A stretch of 35,479 nt of DNA from positions 1 to 35,479 of the IMG/VR virus record IMGVR_UViG_3300025646_000007, one strand, 5' to 3'. Made by a program: the position numbers and the translations under genes. Positions 7,270-12,764 of the stretch are shown piece by piece; position 1 is the stretch's first letter; every line of letters starts with the position of its first letter. The notes beneath the pieces are model-generated. The model saw nothing but the letters and a program-made list of their open reading frames with translations. It did not search any database and was not told the DNA's origin. The stretch comes from a virus.

Positions 7270-7388
7270 AGCTTTCCCTCCCTCATCTTCCGAAAGACCG
7301 CCCGAAACGCCTCGATCACGGCCGCTTCAATCCGGCGGGCCTCGGCGGCGGGATCAACACCGGCTGAAATCTGGTGACCGTGTCGCAC
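7266..7388 (-). CDS. Possible 40-residue protein overlapping its neighbours
   Basis: A GTG-started frame that would encode 40 residues, overlapping the 3' part of the gene at 7316-7525 and ending in a GTGA overlap with the gene starting at 7269. Its second half (EARRIEAAVIEAFRAVFRKM) is a plausible amphipathic helix. The overlap with the next start favours real translation, whereas the lack of a clear ribosome-binding site for the GTG argues against it. Treat as tentative. Confidence 0.35.
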   Translation of the reverse strand: MRHGHQISAGVDPAAEARRIEAAVIEAFRAVFRKMREGKL

Positions 7389-7525
7389 ACCATGATCGCG
7401 CTCGGATCGAGGTGCTTGATGTAGATGTCTTGCATCTCTTTGCATTGGTCCATGTCCCTATAGACGCCGACGTAGCCTGTGTCGGCGTTCATGCTTGCGA
7501 CGACGGCCAAAACGACCAGCTTCAT
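7316..7525 (-). CDS. Small secreted or membrane-associated protein
   Basis: A 69-residue protein starting at ATG 7525 (GGAGG five bases upstream), overlapping the preceding stop as ATGA. The N-terminus MKLVVLAVVASMNA resembles a short signal sequence, followed by a polar domain with two cysteines (DQCKEM and MVCDTV) that could form a disulphide. The tail is Pro-rich. Possibly an envelope-acting early protein. Function unknown. Confidence 0.62.
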   Translation of the reverse strand: MKLVVLAVVASMNADTGYVGVYRDMDQCKEMQDIYIKHLDPSAIMVCDTVTRFQPVLIPPPRPAGLKRP

Positions 7526-7845
7526 GCGAGCCTCCACACTACCGCACTCTTGCCACTGCGGCTTTCGAGGATGGTCTTCATCACGCCGCGGGTCTTCATG
7601 CGGCGCACGGCGTTCTGGATCGCATCGCGTTTGGTCTCGTCAATCGCGGTCACGATCTCCTGCATCAGCATCGACCGGCCTTTCGCGCACATCGTTTGAT
7701 AGATGGCCTCCTCGAGCGCCTCCTTGCGTTCCTGAGCCTCCTCGTTCTGCCACGATGCAGGCGAGTGCATATCGGGCAAGCGGCCTCTGTGGCCTTCTTT
7801 GCGGGCCTGAGCGCGCATGAGTTCGCCTAGCTGTGCTTCCGTCAT
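7522..7845 (-). CDS. Putative winged-helix-like protein, paralogue 2
   Basis: A 107-residue protein with GAGAGGAAG ahead of ATG 7845 and an ATGA overlap with the upstream gene. The N-terminal block LGELMRAQARKEGHRGRLPD matches the opening of the protein at 6702-7073. A helical stretch (EERKEALEEAIYQTMC-like) and a winged-helix-like C-terminal half (TAIDETKRDAIQNAVRRMKTRG, quoted in part as KRDAIQNAVRRMKTRG) follow. Probably a DNA-binding early regulator. The two paralogues may differ in specificity because their C-terminal halves diverge. Confidence 0.7.
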   Translation of the reverse strand: MTEAQLGELMRAQARKEGHRGRLPDMHSPASWQNEEAQERKEALEEAIYQTMCAKGRSMLMQEIVTAIDETKRDAIQNAVRRMKTRGVMKTILESRSGKSAVVWRLA

Positions 7846-8051
7846 GGCTTCCTCTCCCAAGGCTGCACGATAGGCTCTGCCGTGATCTTGATGATGTCGC
7901 CGTTGTAGTTGTGATCGACGACCCAGACAGCCTTGCGGGGATCGCCAAGCAAGGGCTTGCTGATGCGCTTCGCAGTCTGGTCGGCGACCTTGCGCGACAC
8001 GCACAGCTTACTCGTCGTGCCGTCTGCGTAGTAGTTGATGTAGCCTAGCAT
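7842..8051 (-). CDS. Small hypothetical protein
   Basis: A 69-residue protein starting at ATG 8051 with GGGAGG six bases upstream. It is predicted mostly beta (GYINYYADGTTSKLCVS, KAVWVVDHNYNGDIIKITAE), basic in the middle, and coupled to both neighbours by overlapping start/stop codons. No family recognised. Part of the leftward early operon. Confidence 0.68.
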   Translation of the reverse strand: MLGYINYYADGTTSKLCVSRKVADQTAKRISKPLLGDPRKAVWVVDHNYNGDIIKITAEPIVQPWERKP

Positions 8052-8212
8052 CACCAGCCTCCCGAGATGATGATCGCCGCGAGCCACGGAAGCACGGTGA
8101 TCCCGAGCGCGCCGGCCGCCGCACCTGCCAGCAGGCAGCGCAGGCTCGGCTTCGTCGTGTCGTCTTGCAGCCGCTCGAAGTGCTGCGCCATCCGTCCTAG
8201 ATCCTCACGCAT
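8051..8212 (-). CDS. Small membrane protein
   Basis: A 53-residue protein. ATG 8212 is preferred because GGAG lies six bases upstream; ATG 8224 is an alternative. The N-terminal half is charged and helical (MREDLGRMAQHFERLQDD). The C-terminal half is strongly hydrophobic (CLLAGAAAGALGITVLPWLA and on to the end), enough for one or two membrane passes. It overlaps the preceding gene by eight bases. Possibly a membrane-acting early protein, such as one for exclusion or host modulation; no evidence beyond topology. Confidence 0.62.
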   Translation of the reverse strand: MREDLGRMAQHFERLQDDTTKPSLRCLLAGAAAGALGITVLPWLAAIIISGGW

Positions 8213-8483
8213 ATCGCGCTCCATTCCACTCGTTGTTCGACCGCCAGTTGCGATAGCCGTCATCGTCCCACCACGCCTCGGCGCGCTTGATGATCTCGGC
8301 CATCCGCTCCTTGCCGATCTGCTTCTCAATGATGCTCGCGTGATAGATGCAGCCGTCGATGCTGATCGTCTCGATCTCGATCGCGTGATCATGCGGCCTG
8401 ACATAGAAGCACGCGGTCGCATCTCGTTCCTCATACATCCCGCCGTCGAGGACGACGTGTCGCTCCACCCATTGGTCAATCAT
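8205..8483 (-). CDS. Hypothetical early protein
   Basis: A 92-residue protein with GGAGGAG ahead of ATG 8483 and an ATGA overlap with the upstream coiled-coil gene. It is alternately beta (VVLDGGMY, ACFYVRPHDHAIEIETISID) and helical (ASIIEKQIGKERMAEIIKR), with a Trp-rich acidic end. No family recognised. Codon use and coupling leave little doubt that it is translated. Confidence 0.7.
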   Translation of the reverse strand: MIDQWVERHVVLDGGMYEERDATACFYVRPHDHAIEIETISIDGCIYHASIIEKQIGKERMAEIIKRAEAWWDDDGYRNWRSNNEWNGARYA

Positions 8484-8632
8484 GCTTGCTCCTCCAGTTT
8501 GATCTTCAGCGCCAGAATGTCGCGGTGCATCTGTAATTTGTCCATCGCCAACTCGGCCACCTTCTGCTCGAGGCGGGCGATCTCCGACCGCTGCTTGGCG
8601 ATCTTGCTTTTGAGGGTGTCGATCTCGGTCAT
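8480..8632 (-). CDS. Small coiled-coil protein, 50 residues
   Basis: ATG 8632 is preceded by GGGAG and the gene ends in an ATGA overlap with the next gene. The whole product is one predicted amphipathic helix with leucine/isoleucine heptads (IDTLKSKIAKQRSEIARLEQ and onward). It is likely an oligomerising partner of a neighbouring protein. Short length limits further assignment, but the context strongly supports it as a gene. Confidence 0.65.
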   Translation of the reverse strand: MTEIDTLKSKIAKQRSEIARLEQKVAELAMDKLQMHRDILALKIKLEEQA

Positions 8633-8643
8633 CTGCGATCTCC

Positions 8644-8802
8644 CTACATCAGCGCGCGTTTCACATCATCGAAGTCGGCGCCCAAGATCCGGGCGACCTG
8701 CGCGATGGTCAGGTCAGGCTTGCGGTCGTAGAGGTCGCAGACCTCGCGGCGGAAGTCGATCCAATCCTCGTCAAGGTGCTGCTGGAAGTCGTTGCGTAAC
8801 AT
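8644..8802 (-). CDS. Small helix-turn-helix-like protein, 52 residues
   Basis: ATG 8802 follows GGGAGAG. The protein ends TIAQVARILGADFDDVKRAL, a helix-turn-helix pattern (helix, turn at LGAD, recognition helix). The N-terminal half is an acidic-basic helix. Probably a small DNA-binding protein of the early operon. Family not identified. Confidence 0.62.
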   Translation of the reverse strand: MLRNDFQQHLDEDWIDFRREVCDLYDRKPDLTIAQVARILGADFDDVKRALM

Positions 8803-8813
8803 TTGTCTCTCCC

Positions 8814-9044
8814 TTATGCGGCGGTGATCTTGGTGCCGTTGATGCAAGCGTAGCGGGGCTTCCCGTTCGACTGGCTGTCGATCATTACGGTCGCGCCGGT
8901 CGAATCGGTCTTGAAGAACTCGTAGCCGGCGGCGCGCCAGACCGCGCGGTGCTTCGCCGTGACGCGAACCGAGCAGAGGTAGGTGGTTATGGTGACCGCC
9001 TTGCCGGCGTCGAGGGCTTCGTTGATCTTGGCTGCGAGGGTCAT
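8814..9044 (-). CDS. Hypothetical early protein, first gene after internal promoter
   Basis: A 76-residue protein starting at ATG 9044 after GGGAGAAG. It has an initial helix (TLAAKINEALDAGKAV) and then beta segments (TITTYLCSVRVTAKHR, GYEFFKTDSTGATVMID). Proteins of this length and pattern occur as conserved hypotheticals in alphaproteobacterial phages. It is the first gene downstream of the promoter at 9073-9101, so it may be made early and in quantity. Confidence 0.7.
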   Translation of the reverse strand: MTLAAKINEALDAGKAVTITTYLCSVRVTAKHRAVWRAAGYEFFKTDSTGATVMIDSQSNGKPRYACINGTKITAA

Positions 9045-9072
9045 CTGCTTCTCCCGTTGCTCTATGAGAATC

Positions 9073-9101
9073 AACATAAGCACACCACCCGATCATGTAA
9101 A
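9073..9101 (-). promoter_or_regulatory. Sigma70-like promoter within the leftward operon
   Basis: On the minus strand TTTACA (complement of 9096-9101), exactly 17 bases, then TATGTT (complement of 9073-9078). This sits in an 81-base gap between the HNH gene and the gene starting at 9044, with an expected start near 9066. It is the best promoter match I found in the window and would drive the distal small-gene half of the early operon. Confidence 0.7.
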
Positions 9102-9125
9102 GAGCAATTCGCACCTGCGCGCAAA

Positions 9126-9422
9126 TTATTTTGCAACAGCCGCCAGCACCTCTGGCAGGAAGCCGTGATCCGGCCCGTGCGCCTCGCGCCAGGCTCGCTT
9201 GTCTGCGTGCAGAAGCTGGTGGTGATCGCGGCAGAGCGGGATCGTCTCGGCGTCTGGCGATCGCCGCTGGCCGTAGCGGTCGTGGATGCAGTGATGGACC
9301 TCGACCGGCCATCGGCCGCAGATCACGCAAGGCAACTGCGCGACCCGCGCCATGTGGTCTGGGTCGCGCTTGGCCTTCTCAGGCTTCAAGCCGAGCGGGC
9401 GCGGGTGAACGATCCTGCTCAA
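9126..9422 (-). CDS. HNH-type nuclease (DUF968/Ref-like)
   Basis: A 98-residue protein with the zinc/HNH arrangement CVICG (C32, C35), VHHC (H43, H44), PLCRDHHQLLH (C64, H67, H68, H72) and a typical HGPDHGF ending. This matches the DUF968/Ref-like family of phage nucleases linked to recombination functions. The preferred start is TTG at 9422 with GGAG upstream, giving a 44-base overlap with ninB; an internal ATG at 9353 would remove basic residues that precede the first zinc knuckle. Its neighbours are recombination genes. Confidence 0.82.
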   Translation of the reverse strand: MSRIVHPRPLGLKPEKAKRDPDHMARVAQLPCVICGRWPVEVHHCIHDRYGQRRSPDAETIPLCRDHHQLLHADKRAWREAHGPDHGFLPEVLAAVAK

Positions 9423-9786
9423 AGGTCACTCCGTGGCGGGCGCCGTATTCGAGGATGTATTCGATCAGCAGCGACATCTGCGGCTTCGATAGCTTCGATG
9501 ATCGGAAGCCGAGCGGGAAGGGGCCGGTGCCATCCAGCCCCTCCGCGAATTGCACCTGATGACCGAGAGCGTGCATGAACGCGGCTTTCCACGTCTCGGG
9601 CGGCCACTGTCGCCCCTCGGGCCGAGCGCGGCTGATGTCGGTCAACAAGGCCCACATCAGGGCGTTCTGCTCGAGGGTGCGATCACCCGCCTTCACCGTG
9701 ACCATCGCATAGTCGGGCGCGGCGTCGATCAGGCGCTTAGCATAGGTGCGCTGCGTCGGGCCGGTGAGGCGGATGGTGTAGGTCAC
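9379..9786 (-). CDS. ninB: NinB-family recombination protein
   Basis: A 135-residue protein started by GTG at 9786 (GTGA overlap with the upstream gene). It shows the NinB signature: RTLEQNALMWALLTDIS near residues 36-52, then WPPETWKAAFMHALG and a C-terminal YILEYGARHGVTF helix. NinB (lambda Orf family) binds single-stranded DNA and helps RecA/annealase-type recombination. It sits with ERF, YqaJ and HNH proteins, giving a coherent recombination set. Confidence 0.88.
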   Translation of the reverse strand: MTYTIRLTGPTQRTYAKRLIDAAPDYAMVTVKAGDRTLEQNALMWALLTDISRARPEGRQWPPETWKAAFMHALGHQVQFAEGLDGTGPFPLGFRSSKLSKPQMSLLIEYILEYGARHGVTFEQDRSPAPARLEA

Positions 9787-10010
9787 CGCAGCGGCTCGCA
9801 ACGGATCAGGTCGGCAAGGTCTAGGATCGCCTGCACCGCGATCATTTCCTCGTTGCCTTCGTCGACTTCGAACAAGATATACACCTTGCCGTCTGCATCC
9901 TTGCGGATGCCGCGGATGGCGTCCCCGGCCTCGATCGCGTCGAGGATGCTTGTGCAAGCTGCCTCTGCCCAGAGCGCGCGCTCGGCGATGTGCTGGTCGA
10001 TCTCAATCAT
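9783..10010 (-). CDS. Small acidic hypothetical protein
   Basis: A 75-residue protein with ATG 10010 just inside the end of the GapR-like gene and a stop overlapping ninB. It is acidic, with the order helix (DQHIAERALWAEAACTSILD), strand (KVYILFEVDE), helix. No family recognised. Tight coupling to recombination genes suggests a role in the same process. Confidence 0.65.
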   Translation of the reverse strand: MIEIDQHIAERALWAEAACTSILDAIEAGDAIRGIRKDADGKVYILFEVDEGNEEMIAVQAILDLADLIRCEPLR

Positions 10011-10230
10011 CTTCGCCCTCCAGTGCCGCGAGATACATCGCGATGATCGCCTCCTGCTCGGCGCGCTCGTCCGGGTCCATCGCCCGCAGCGCGATCACCT
10101 TCCGCAGCACCTTCGTGTCGAAGCCAGCGGTCTTGGCCTCGGCGAAGGCCTCGCGGATCAGTTCCTGTGTCCTGTCTTTCTCGACGAGCAGCCCTTCGAT
10201 GCGCTCGATGATCTGTTGCAGCATTTCCAT
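10003..10230 (-). CDS. GapR-like (DUF2312) nucleoid-associated protein
   Basis: A 75-residue protein, slightly shorter than the usual ~90 residues of chromosomal GapR. It carries the family core: IERIEGLLVEKDRTQELIRE, EAKTAGFDTKVLRKVIALR, then MDPDERAEQEAIIAMYLAAL. In Caulobacter GapR binds overtwisted AT-rich DNA ahead of polymerases as a clamp and aids topoisomerases. The phage copy may bind phage or host DNA during replication. The GAGAGGTGA site before ATG 10230 lies at the end of the preceding gene. The family is restricted mainly to Alphaproteobacteria and their phages, supporting the host inference. Confidence 0.85.
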   Translation of the reverse strand: MEMLQQIIERIEGLLVEKDRTQELIREAFAEAKTAGFDTKVLRKVIALRAMDPDERAEQEAIIAMYLAALEGEDD

Positions 10231-10233
10231 GTG

Positions 10234-10494
10234 TCACCTCTCAGACTTGGGTCGTGCGGGGAACTCTAGTTTGTGCTTGTAATCGAAGTCTTCGAAGTCG
10301 GGGTCGATCGCTTCGAGCAAGGTCCAAAGCTGCTCCGCGCAAAAGAACAACTCTCCGACATGTCCCCAGTTGACATCTTCCGGCTCTGGCGCGTCGAAGT
10401 GGTTTGCGCTCAGTAGTTGCAAGCGCGCAAGCATCTGATCGATCTGGATCTTCTTTGCGTTGAAGAAGTCCAAGGCCTTTTCGTTTTGTGGCAT
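10234..10494 (-). CDS. Hypothetical early protein
   Basis: An 86-residue protein with GGAGG five bases before ATG 10494. It is helical at the N-terminus (ALDFFNAKKIQIDQMLARLQ) and has an acidic, aromatic C-terminal half (DPDFEDFDYKHKLEFP). No family recognised. It lies between the SSB-like and GapR-like genes in the recombination operon. Confidence 0.65.
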   Translation of the reverse strand: MPQNEKALDFFNAKKIQIDQMLARLQLLSANHFDAPEPEDVNWGHVGELFFCAEQLWTLLEAIDPDFEDFDYKHKLEFPARPKSER

Positions 10495-10505
10495 CTAATC
10501 CTCCA

Positions 10506-10757
10506 TCAGAAAGGGATTTCATCGTCGAGACCGGCCGGCATCGCCGGTCGGTCAGCGGGGCCGGGATAGCCTGCATCCTCGCGCGGCTTGGCCTCGCTCA
10601 TCAGTAGCTGCACGCGGTTCTCCTTGTCCGGCAGCGGCAGCGCATCGAAGACGAGCGAGAACCCGCCCTTGTCGCGCGGGAAGGCCGCCCCAACCTTGAG
10701 CCACCGCGTCTTGCCGTCCTTGCTCTGCCTCGGGCTGAGTAGATCGTATCTCGTCAC
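10506..10757 (-). CDS. SSB-like small protein with DDEIPF tail
   Basis: An 83-residue protein started by GTG at 10757 (GTGA overlap; GGGAGG upstream). An N-terminal beta region (RYDLLSPRQSKDGKTRWLKV, GGFSLVFDALPLP) is followed by a flexible stretch and the exact acidic-hydrophobic end DDEIPF. That end resembles the C-terminal tip of bacterial SSB, which recruits host repair proteins. Comparable small proteins accompany exonuclease/annealase pairs in other phages. I infer single-strand DNA binding or SSB-mimicry; the canonical OB-fold is not demonstrable by eye. Confidence 0.62.
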   Translation of the reverse strand: MTRYDLLSPRQSKDGKTRWLKVGAAFPRDKGGFSLVFDALPLPDKENRVQLLMSEAKPREDAGYPGPADRPAMPAGLDDEIPF

Positions 10758-11359
10758 TTGAGCCTCCCTAGCTTGTCCATCATCTCGTCCAACTCGCCGA
10801 GGAACTTGGTCACCTCGGCCTCCAGATCCGCGATCAGGGTCTCATCCCGATCCACGCGCTTGACCCACATCTCCAGATCGACCGGCAGACGCGGGTCGAA
10901 GCTGACGAAATCACACCACTTGCGACCCGTGCAGGCCATCTGCCACTGCATCTGCAAGGCATAGTTCCCCGGCACCGATCCCTTGATGAGGTAGTCGATG
11001 TGGGTCGCCGTGTTCGGGCACTTGATCTCGATCAGCCCATCTTCGCCCACGAGGCCGTCAGGCGAGGCACCAGCGGCCATGTCGTCGCGGGCGATGAAGC
11101 CCACCTCGACGACCGAGGCGCCCGTCAGCAGCTCGTATGCGGCCCGCGCGCGCGGCTCGGTGTCGGTCCCGTGCTGCATGGCCTTCGAGGTGAAACCCTC
11201 GGCGCGCTGGCCGGTCAGTCGCTCGCAGGCCAACTCGGCCATGTAGTTCGCCCTGCCTGCGCCGTAGCCGGTCTTCGTCTTGGCGACGACATCGGCGATG
11301 CGGCTGGCGGTGACACGGCCCAAGCGGGCCGCGAACCACTCCTCTGTGCGCTGCTCCAT
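10754..11359 (-). CDS. YqaJ/lambda-Exo-type recombination exonuclease
   Basis: A 201-residue protein beginning one base after the ERF stop. It has the family's opening EEWFAARLGRVTASRIADVV, GTDTEPRARAAYE (E68), the catalytic ASPDG...GLIEIKC (D101, E111, K113) and QMQWQMACTG. It should degrade the 5' strand from double-stranded DNA ends to give 3' tails for the ERF annealase. Length and motifs look intact. Confidence 0.92.
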   Translation of the reverse strand: MEQRTEEWFAARLGRVTASRIADVVAKTKTGYGAGRANYMAELACERLTGQRAEGFTSKAMQHGTDTEPRARAAYELLTGASVVEVGFIARDDMAAGASPDGLVGEDGLIEIKCPNTATHIDYLIKGSVPGNYALQMQWQMACTGRKWCDFVSFDPRLPVDLEMWVKRVDRDETLIADLEAEVTKFLGELDEMMDKLGRLK

Positions 11360-11360
11360 C

Positions 11361-11930
11361 TCAGCGCGCCTTCTTGCGGAGAAGCGCCAGCACATGCTCC
11401 GCGCCGGATGCGTCGAGATCGTGAAGGGCCTGCACCTTCATGTAGGCGCACAGCTTCTCCTCGTTCGCCTCGGTCTGTTCGATCAGCGCGGTGATCTCGT
11501 CGAACTGCTCGACCGACATGGGCTTCTTCGGCTCGTCCTTCGGCGGCGCCTTCGCTGCGGCGTTGCCGTCGTCGTCCTCAGGCGCGATCCCGGTGAGGCT
11601 CTCAAGGCCAATGCGCTTAGCATAGGTCGTCGCCGACTTCATACCCTGCATGTCGTTCTTCGCCACGATCAGCGGCACGTCGCAGTGGATCTGCGTTTCC
11701 GTCGCGCCATGCGTAAGCGTCGTCCGCATCGTCATGCCGTATTCGTCGCGGATCATGCTGTGATGCAGCGCGATCCCCTGCTCGCTGAGCGCGGGCACCG
11801 CGACCGACACCACGTCGGCCAGATCGGCATACCGGCTCTTGAACGCCGGGTTCACCGATCCCTTCGTGACGCGCCCCATGTTTGCCTGCGCGGCGCACAG
11901 AGCGGCGTAGATGTTCTTGTGGTCGCTCAT
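11361..11930 (-). CDS. erf: ERF-family single-strand annealing protein
   Basis: A 189-residue protein with GGAGG ahead of ATG 11930, the first gene of the leftward operon. ERF features: IYAALCAAQANMGRVTKG, an NPAFKSRYADLADV loop, then MKSATTYAKRIGLESLTGI and the acidic EDDDGN at about 118-123. An Ala/Pro/Lys linker and a separate C-terminal helical domain follow. It anneals complementary single strands in partnership with the exonuclease downstream, and may recircularise or multimerise phage DNA. Confidence 0.92.
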   Translation of the reverse strand: MSDHKNIYAALCAAQANMGRVTKGSVNPAFKSRYADLADVVSVAVPALSEQGIALHHSMIRDEYGMTMRTTLTHGATETQIHCDVPLIVAKNDMQGMKSATTYAKRIGLESLTGIAPEDDDGNAAAKAPPKDEPKKPMSVEQFDEITALIEQTEANEEKLCAYMKVQALHDLDASGAEHVLALLRKKAR

Positions 11931-11950
11931 GTCGTCCTCCGTTGTTTTTG

Positions 11951-11991
11951 GTTCTGGCACTCTAAACCGCTTTGTGCGATAGTGCCAGCAC
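11951..11991. promoter_or_regulatory. Divergent control region with inverted-repeat operator
   Basis: Left arm GTTCTGGCACTCT (11951-11963) and right arm ATAGTGCCAGCAC (11979-11991) are inverted copies matching at 11 of 13 positions, with a 15-base spacer. They lie between the divergent ERF and Cro-like genes. Loose -10-like hexamers adjoin or fall in the arms in both directions (TAGAGT leftward, GATAGT rightward). A dimeric repressor, plausibly the adjacent 56-residue HTH protein, may bind here and switch the two operons. Promoter positions are weakly supported. Confidence 0.6.
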
Positions 11992-12009
11992 AAAATGATA
12001 GGAGAGACC

Positions 12010-12180
12010 ATGCTCACGCTCGAAGAAATCAGCACCCGGCTCCAGGACCGCAACCTCTGTCGTGTATCCGAGGCGACCGGGATCAACCGCAACACGCTCG
12101 GCCAGATCAAGGCGGGCAAGGTGAAAAACGTCTACCTTTCAACCATCTTGACGCTCTCCGACTATCTGAGGGGCGAATGA
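12010..12180 (+). CDS. Small Cro-like helix-turn-helix regulator
   Basis: A 56-residue protein using ATG 12010 with AGGAGAG upstream. Almost all of it is one HTH domain: LQDRNLCRVSEATGINRNTL then GQIKAGKVKN and a C-terminal helix STILTLSDYL. Size and place beside a divergent promoter and inverted repeat fit a Cro-type repressor. No larger CI-like partner is present in the genome, which argues against a lysogeny switch of lambda type. Confidence 0.8.
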   Translation: MLTLEEISTRLQDRNLCRVSEATGINRNTLGQIKAGKVKNVYLSTILTLSDYLRGE

Positions 12181-12181
12181 T

Positions 12182-12442
12182 GTGGGGCCATGTCGGGTCT
12201 GCAAGCGGCCGGGCTGCTGGGGATACTCGCAGCCGGGGCCAGCTTCGCAGCGAAGCAGAGGCGGCTATGTCTGGGCCTGCTCTGAGCATCGAGGCGAGGT
12301 CGAGCGAGATTGGGCACTTGCGTTTCCGACGCGAGCGCCTGATCGATCTCGGCAACCGCGCGAGGATGCTGCGGCAACGCAAGCGGGCGGCGATCATCGA
12401 CGCGAGCCTGCGGGCGGTAACGATGGAGATCCTCAGACATGA
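12182..12442 (+). CDS. Cys-rich small protein, frame probably broken or shifted at about 12320
   Basis: The frame starting at GTG 12182 gives 86 residues. Its first half looks genuine: CRVCKRPGCWG and WACSEHRGEVE form a Cys/His zinc-binding pattern with good codon use. After about 12320 this frame turns into low-quality Arg/Pro/Ala sequence, while the frame one base further reads well as RRERLIDLGNRARMLRQRKR. Joining the two at the TTTC of 12323-12326 would give a smooth protein of about 90 residues. Either a +1 shift occurs, a base is wrong, or two genes overlap. The formal stop overlaps the next ATG (ATGA), which supports this frame being used. Confidence 0.5.
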   Translation: MGPCRVCKRPGCWGYSQPGPASQRSRGGYVWACSEHRGEVERDWALAFPTRAPDRSRQPREDAAATQAGGDHRREPAGGNDGDPQT

Positions 12443-12455
12443 GACGCGCGGCTAA
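12267..12455 (+). CDS. Overlapping frame: basic helical C-terminal part or separate 62-residue protein
   Basis: From ATG 12267 (AGAGG upstream) this frame encodes 62 residues whose last 45 are highly basic and helical (LRQRKRAAIIDASLRAVTME) with strong G/C third positions. It may be the true C-terminal half of the Cys-rich protein starting at 12182, reached by a frame change, or an independent overlapping gene. It runs 17 bases into the next gene. Confidence 0.4.
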   Translation: MSGPALSIEARSSEIGHLRFRRERLIDLGNRARMLRQRKRAAIIDASLRAVTMEILRHETRG

Positions 12456-12738
12456 GGTAGACGCCAATCAACGCTACATTGTCGAGGCGCTCAGAGCGCT
12501 CGGCGCGAGCGTCGAGTTGCTCCACGCCGTCGGCAAAGGCTGCCCTGATCTCCTCGTCGGCTATGGCGGCGTCAATTACCTGCTCGAGGTCAAGGACGGA
12601 TCGAAGGTGCCCTCGGCGCAGAAGCTGACCGAGGATCAGGTGATCTGGCACGAGCGATGGCGCGGGCGCGCTGCGGTCGTGAACAACGTGCAGGCGGCGC
12701 TTCAGGCGATCGGTGCGCTACGAGGGACGATCTCATAA
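12439..12738 (+). CDS. VRR-NUC / PD-(D/E)XK nuclease
   Basis: A 99-residue nuclease. The core is VGKGCPDLLVGYGG (D37) followed by YLLEVKDG (E50, K52), the PD-(D/E)XK signature of the VRR-NUC superfamily, then KLTEDQVIWHERWRG with a Gln typical of the third motif. Small phage VRR-NUC proteins are thought to act as structure-specific endonucleases, for example on Holliday junctions or replication forks. It fits with the nearby recombination and replication genes. Confidence 0.85.
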   Translation: MRRAAKVDANQRYIVEALRALGASVELLHAVGKGCPDLLVGYGGVNYLLEVKDGSKVPSAQKLTEDQVIWHERWRGRAAVVNNVQAALQAIGALRGTIS

Positions 12739-12764
12739 AAAAGCCCCCGGCCGAAGCCGAGGGC
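12737..12764 (-). terminator. Intrinsic terminator reading leftward
   Basis: GCCCCCGGC (12743-12751), loop CGAA, GCCGAGGGC (12756-12764): a nine-pair stem with one mismatch. Six A residues precede it on the plus strand, so on the minus strand the stem is followed by TTTTTT, a textbook rho-independent terminator. No minus-strand gene lies to its right, so it would stop antisense transcripts before they enter the control region at 11951-11991. Confidence 0.75.

Noticed and set aside
8067-9578. 503-residue plus-strand frame through the early operon
   Set aside because: It is antisense to a chain of small minus-strand genes with good RBSs and overlapping codons, and passes through the promoter at 9073-9101 and the HNH and ninB genes.
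11280-12180. Plus-strand frame opposite ERF and the exonuclease, continuing through the control region
   Set aside because: ERF and YqaJ motifs on the minus strand are unambiguous. Only the last part of this frame (after about 12267) is considered possibly coding.
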